Shown: piece after piece, positions 60,475 through 64,000 of the stretch
How positions within the stretch are numbered: the first letter of the stretch is position 1
How the letters are laid out: every line of letters begins with the position of its first letter
Assembly: GCA_023212645.1 (NCBI GenBank)
Contig: JALBYC010000026.1
Coordinates: 100,424 to 164,423 of the forward strand
Reading direction: 5' to 3'
Length of the DNA stretch: 64,000 nucleotides
From: Farysia itapuensis
Taxonomy: Eukaryota; Basidiomycota; Ustilaginomycetes; Ustilaginales; Ustilaginaceae
Notes under the pieces: generated by a model
The model's input: the letters and a program-made list of their open reading frames with translations, nothing else
Told to the model about the DNA's origin: nothing
Databases searched by the model: none
Translations under genes and position numbers: made by a program

Positions 60475-63060
60475 ATGTCATTCAACAGTCTGCTAGTGAC
60501 GCTAGTGCGTCATGGCGAATCAGTCGACAATCAGCAGGTAATATGGGCTGGCTTTCGCGATACGCCTCTAACTAGCAATGGTGTCAGCCAGGCACGCGCT
60601 CTCGGTCAAGCGTTCGCCAATGTCTCGCTCACTGCCATCTATTCAAGCGATCTGAAGCGTGCCGCCATGACGGCGGAAGAGATTTTGAAAGCAAATCGGT
60701 CAATACCTCCGCCTCCTCTTGTGCAGTCGAAATCGCTTCGTGAACAAGACTTTGGCCAAGCCGAGGGCCAGTCATACGCAAGCGTCGAATGGGCTCGCGC
60801 CTCGATCAGCCAAGAAGCGCGCACATTTCGCTTCCCAGATGGAGAGTCGCTGCAAGAGGTCAACGCCAGAATAGCAAAGGCGGTCCGTCAATTTGTGCTG
60901 CCCAGAGTAGAGGCCCTTCGTAAGAAGCCATCCACCAATCCCGGCGAGGATACTCACATCTGCATTGTTGCGCATGGAATTGCCATTGCTGAGCTGCTGC
61001 GCGTATTCATGTCTCTTCATGACGACTCTGAAAGTAGTCCCTGGGCAAATCCGAGCTCCACCTACAAGCGCATTCGCCTTGAAAACACTGGATGGTCACG
61101 CCTCGAGCTTGCCGTGCCTGTTGATCAAGACAACGGTGGTGCCGGCGAAGCTAGTTCCGAGAATGGCGAGCACAGTGACAGTAACTTTGATGCTTCTGCG
61201 CGTGCGACAATCCGTCCCATCTATGTGCGTATTCTGTGTCAGAATCAGACTGAGCATCTCCGCAGCGCTGGCCTGCAATCTGCAACTTCCATATCTGCAA
61301 ATTCCACCAGCCAACACCTTGGCGGAGGTGGCGTCGACTTTGCAGCCAGCAGCTCGAATCCTCCATCTTCTGCCAATGGATCGCCGGCGGCCGCTACCAA
61401 AGCTCTTCCCTCTTCTGCTACCTTAGCATCCATAGCTTCCAATGCTACTGCTTCAACATCTCAGTCCATGGGACCACCCTCATCGACGCCAACCGGCTTT
61501 GCTCGTACATATGGAGCAACTCCCGCCTCCGGCCGAAGTTTCAATTCATACGATGTCAAAAATATGACGCGAGAGCTCGAGAGAGCTGGGGCCTCTTCTG
61601 TGTTGATAGGATCGGAATCTGCGCCAACAGGCTCCACACCGACTCCATCTGCGACAGGTCACACTGCGTCACTGCAGCATGACCGAACCGGAACTGCCAC
61701 GCCCTCTTCCGTCACCACCAAGCTCGGCAGTATTGATCGCAGTGCTTATACACCATCACCGGCTGCTTCAACCGTACATTCAGTTCTTTCGTACCCTATG
61801 TCGGCAGGGAGTACGACAGCCGGCTCTGCTGGATCCGCTTCGTATGGTATCGCTCACGCCCCGAGCGCGTCGTCGGATGTATGGCAAGGAATCTGCGTTC
61901 GCGTCTTGCCGCTATTCAACGGCGAGCGCTTGCGCAGCAGCATTGAGGAGCTCAACGAGACCGTAAGCCTACACATTCGCAAGACTCTGGAGAGAAGTCC
62001 TGCGAGAGCCGTTGAATCGCTCACGCAAGATCTGATATCGCTCGTCTCGAGTGGAACGTTGACTCTCAATTCCAAGCTGCATGGACTGAACGACTCTCGC
62101 CATCTTGTACGCTTGGTTGAGATCTGGACATTCTACTTGACCCAGGTACTGCCTTACATCGAAGGTTGCTTTGTGCCATTGCAAACAGACGCCACGCTGC
62201 AAAGTCTGACTACAAATTCCACTCCTATGGCCAAACCTGGTGTGTCAACTTCGTCGCAGCCCATCACACTCAAGCAGAAACGGATCGACGTCCGCAAGAT
62301 TTTGCTCAGTGGTTTCCGCGACCAGGTGGTGCTGCCAATTTATGAACGTCTTTTTTACCTTTTCGCTCATGTCGCCGACTTGGAGCCAGTTCTGTCGGCG
62401 TCTGAGTCTGCCTTGAACGGCAGGGATGATGCCTCTAAGCAAATCTACTTTCGATTGCTCCAGATGATAAGTGTACTCGACAGTATACAAAGCGAAGATG
62501 AAGCGCAAAGCGCCGTGGACGGATTGCTCCGTGCTTTGCGTATGGGGTCGAAGGGTGCTACTGCTGGACGCCATCCGAGTACGGCCAATGGGCTCGGCGT
62601 TCGAACGGGTTCTCCGACGCAGCGAAGCAGTAATCGTCGCGGCTGGATGGCACAGAAGGCCAAAAAGCACGGAGTCAACTCGTCCTTTGATCAGGACCGT
62701 AATTTCAGTGGCCTAGGGAACGGTCAAAGTTCAGACGGCCTCACTCTGAGATCGATGGGCCCTAGCATTCCACCCCTTGGTAGCTTCAAGCCAGACACTC
62801 TTGGTCGGTTTGGCTTCCAAGTGACCGAAGACGAGTATCTCATGTCTTTGCAGTCGCCCGGCGGCTCGCCAGCCATCTCCACACCTGGGCCACAGGATCC
62901 CTCTTCAACCCCGCAGGCGCGCGACCTTGTCTGGAGCACCTTACACACTCTCAGTGATGAAGATGCCTCGTCGCCGTCAGCTCCATCTGCTCTCGCTCCG
63001 AATTCGCAGCTAGCATCATCAGCAGGCTCAGAGCATAGCCCGACGCAGCCTACACCCTGA
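60475..63060 (+). CDS. Histidine-phosphatase (phosphoglycerate mutase-like) domain fused to an HbrB/Bit61/PRR5-type TORC2 subunit domain
   Basis: One uninterrupted frame of 861 residues with two recognisable domains. Residues 5-240: histidine phosphatase with LVRHGESVDN (His13), DTPLTSNGVSQA, YSSDLKRAAMTAE, catalytic Glu90 (LREQDFGQAEG) and the second His167 in IVAHGIA, so all active-site residues are present. Residues 240-465: Ser/Thr/Ala-rich linker. Residues about 468-690: HbrB-like fold with VRVLPLFNGERLRSSIEELN, VEIWTFYLTQVLPYIEGCF, KILLSGFRDQVVLPIYERL and a helical end. The HbrB family (yeast Bit61/Bit2, human PRR5) binds TORC2. The C-terminus carries a Ser/Pro-rich tail. A single transcript is likely, as no splice signal or stop separates the parts. 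Confidence 0.85.
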   Translation: MSFNSLLVTLVRHGESVDNQQVIWAGFRDTPLTSNGVSQARALGQAFANVSLTAIYSSDLKRAAMTAEEILKANRSIPPPPLVQSKSLREQDFGQAEGQSYASVEWARASISQEARTFRFPDGESLQEVNARIAKAVRQFVLPRVEALRKKPSTNPGEDTHICIVAHGIAIAELLRVFMSLHDDSESSPWANPSSTYKRIRLENTGWSRLELAVPVDQDNGGAGEASSENGEHSDSNFDASARATIRPIYVRILCQNQTEHLRSAGLQSATSISANSTSQHLGGGGVDFAASSSNPPSSANGSPAAATKALPSSATLASIASNATASTSQSMGPPSSTPTGFARTYGATPASGRSFNSYDVKNMTRELERAGASSVLIGSESAPTGSTPTPSATGHTASLQHDRTGTATPSSVTTKLGSIDRSAYTPSPAASTVHSVLSYPMSAGSTTAGSAGSASYGIAHAPSASSDVWQGICVRVLPLFNGERLRSSIEELNETVSLHIRKTLERSPARAVESLTQDLISLVSSGTLTLNSKLHGLNDSRHLVRLVEIWTFYLTQVLPYIEGCFVPLQTDATLQSLTTNSTPMAKPGVSTSSQPITLKQKRIDVRKILLSGFRDQVVLPIYERLFYLFAHVADLEPVLSASESALNGRDDASKQIYFRLLQMISVLDSIQSEDEAQSAVDGLLRALRMGSKGATAGRHPSTANGLGVRTGSPTQRSSNRRGWMAQKAKKHGVNSSFDQDRNFSGLGNGQSSDGLTLRSMGPSIPPLGSFKPDTLGRFGFQVTEDEYLMSLQSPGGSPAISTPGPQDPSSTPQARDLVWSTLHTLSDEDASSPSAPSALAPNSQLASSAGSEHSPTQPTP

Positions 63061-63801
63061 AACCGAACTCCGTCCCACTGTATTAGTGTACCACTAGAAC
63101 CACGCTGCAGGGATCTGGTCGATGAGCATCGTGGGCTTTATCGTTCGGACCCCGCTCGGCGTTGATGAGGCACCTCAAAGTTGTTTGGCATTGTTCACAG
63201 GTAGCGTGGCTTTCGGTAGCGTGGCTGTTGCATGATGCCTCCACCAAGCAACAATGTGAACACAAGGAAGACGTTCCGAAGGAATTGAGTAGTTATGACG
63301 GGAGGTCTGGACACACATGACGCCACGACTCTTGTAAGATGGATCTTTCCGAACGATGATGACGACCAAAGATTTCACGATTCGAGGCGCGGGGAGGTAG
63401 AGGTGGACAAATGGGAGGGAACTTAGGGAACCTCGGGCGTATCGGTGCATATCGGGCCGCTGGCAGCGCGTTACGCGTTAGGTTGAATCTCCGCAGCATG
63501 ATTTTTAAGCAAAAAAGGTTGTTTCCAGAATTTAAATTATCCAGGCATGACGAGTGCATGGTGTGGTACCACTGTACGAAACGTGCCTTACATTGGTTGC
63601 ATGATTTTGTCCCTTCGATCTCTGTGGGCGCACACAGCCTTTTCGATGCACTTTGGATCGACCATTGGACCTGGACTGACTTCGGCTGGACACACATCGC
63701 TGCATGCCACCGCAAAGGTCGGCTAACAGGACGAGTCAATGACAGTTTAGACTGCGGTTATGGTTAAAGTTCACTGACGTGTTTGCAGCGTCTCGGCAAT
63801 G
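63061..63801. other. Intergenic spacer at the right end
   Basis: About 740 bp with only overlapping short frames. One plus-strand frame (63411-63767, 118 codons) has an unusually high Trp/His/Cys content and no family match; it is more likely chance. A direct repeat, GTAGCGTGGCT, occurs at 63202-63212 and 63217-63227. Confidence 0.4.
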
Positions 63802-64000
63802 TCAAACACAGCAATCACAGTGTGAATTGGCCAATTCGGCCTCAGATCGGTGGAGCGGGAACTTTAGGTAAGAAGACGACAACATTCCTCCAGATCGTCT
63901 GATGAGCTCATGCAAGAGCTCCCCTCCCCCCCCCGACCCCTCTGCCGGCCCCGCTTCAAACTGCACAAGCTCGATATACACCCCATCCGGAAAGACGATC
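63802..64000 (-). CDS. C-terminal fragment of a possible glyoxalase-like protein (5' end beyond window)
   Basis: A minus-strand frame is open from the window edge to TGA at 63802-63804 (65 codons). It begins with a strand-like segment FPDGVYIELVQFE, which resembles the 'DGVYIELI.F' strand of fungal glyoxalase-like-3 proteins, then a Gly/Ser stretch encoded by a run of nine G's (63928-63936 on the plus strand are C's), and then no recognisable sequence. An exon end inside the fragment is possible. The call rests on one short motif only. Confidence 0.35.
   Translation of the reverse strand, partial: IVFPDGVYIELVQFEAGPAEGSGGGGELLHELIRRSGGMLSSSYLKFPLHRSEAELANSHCDCCV

Noticed and set aside
63411..63767. 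Plus-strand frame of 118 codons rich in Trp/His
   Set aside because: No domain, no neighbouring context, atypical composition for this genome and overlapping frames on the other strand; chance is more likely.

Overview
The window looks like nuclear DNA of a smut-lineage basidiomycete (Ustilaginales: Ustilago/Sporisorium/Pseudozyma-like). Genes are dense and on both strands, most are one long exon, and the few introns are short (58-94 bp, one of 441 bp) with GT...AG ends. Proteins carry long Ser/Pro/Gln-rich disordered tails, and the gene set (PDR transporter, NADP-GDH, Nar1, Sen1, Top3, Vma6, Psd2) is typically fungal. The genus is inferred from style and was not tested by search.

Layout. 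1-10 kb: end of an unrecognised gene, a zinc alcohol dehydrogenase, a cystathionine beta-synthase without regulatory domains, and a very long CSC1/OSCA-type channel. 10-20 kb: a PDR-type ABC transporter, the cytosolic Fe-S factor NAR1, NADP-glutamate dehydrogenase and a three-exon NDUFA4/B12D-like mitochondrial protein. 20-34 kb: a C2/EF-hand phosphatidylserine decarboxylase (PSD2 type) whose 3' end overlaps a DUF1764 gene, a TPR protein, V-ATPase subunit d and the helicase SEN1. 34-35 kb: a small retroelement graveyard holding a Ty3/gypsy and a LINE reverse-transcriptase fragment. 35-53 kb: an NDR-family kinase, a cysteine synthase 2-like enzyme fused to a rhodanese-like domain, a phytanoyl-CoA dioxygenase-like protein, an OPT transporter, topoisomerase III, a bHLH regulator and an inositol monophosphatase. 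53-64 kb: an unrecognised 790-residue protein, a two-exon protein kinase, a degenerate Ran-like GTPase, a histidine phosphatase fused to an HbrB-type TORC2 subunit domain, and the end of a possible glyoxalase-like gene cut by the window edge.

Most genes are unrelated housekeeping functions, as is normal for a eukaryotic chromosome, and I see no biosynthetic or defence cluster. Several share head-to-head promoters (NAR1/GDH, NDUFA4-like/PSD2, TPR/VMA6, PhyH/OPT, Ran-like/phosphatase-HbrB). The most unusual items are the phosphatase-HbrB fusion (60475-63060), the Ran-like GTPase beside it that lacks the usual G3 glutamine, the cysteine synthase joined to a rhodanese domain without its catalytic cysteine, and the convergent coding overlap of PSD2 with an 8-nt last exon of the DUF1764 gene. 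No rRNA, tRNA, CRISPR or intact transposon was seen by eye.
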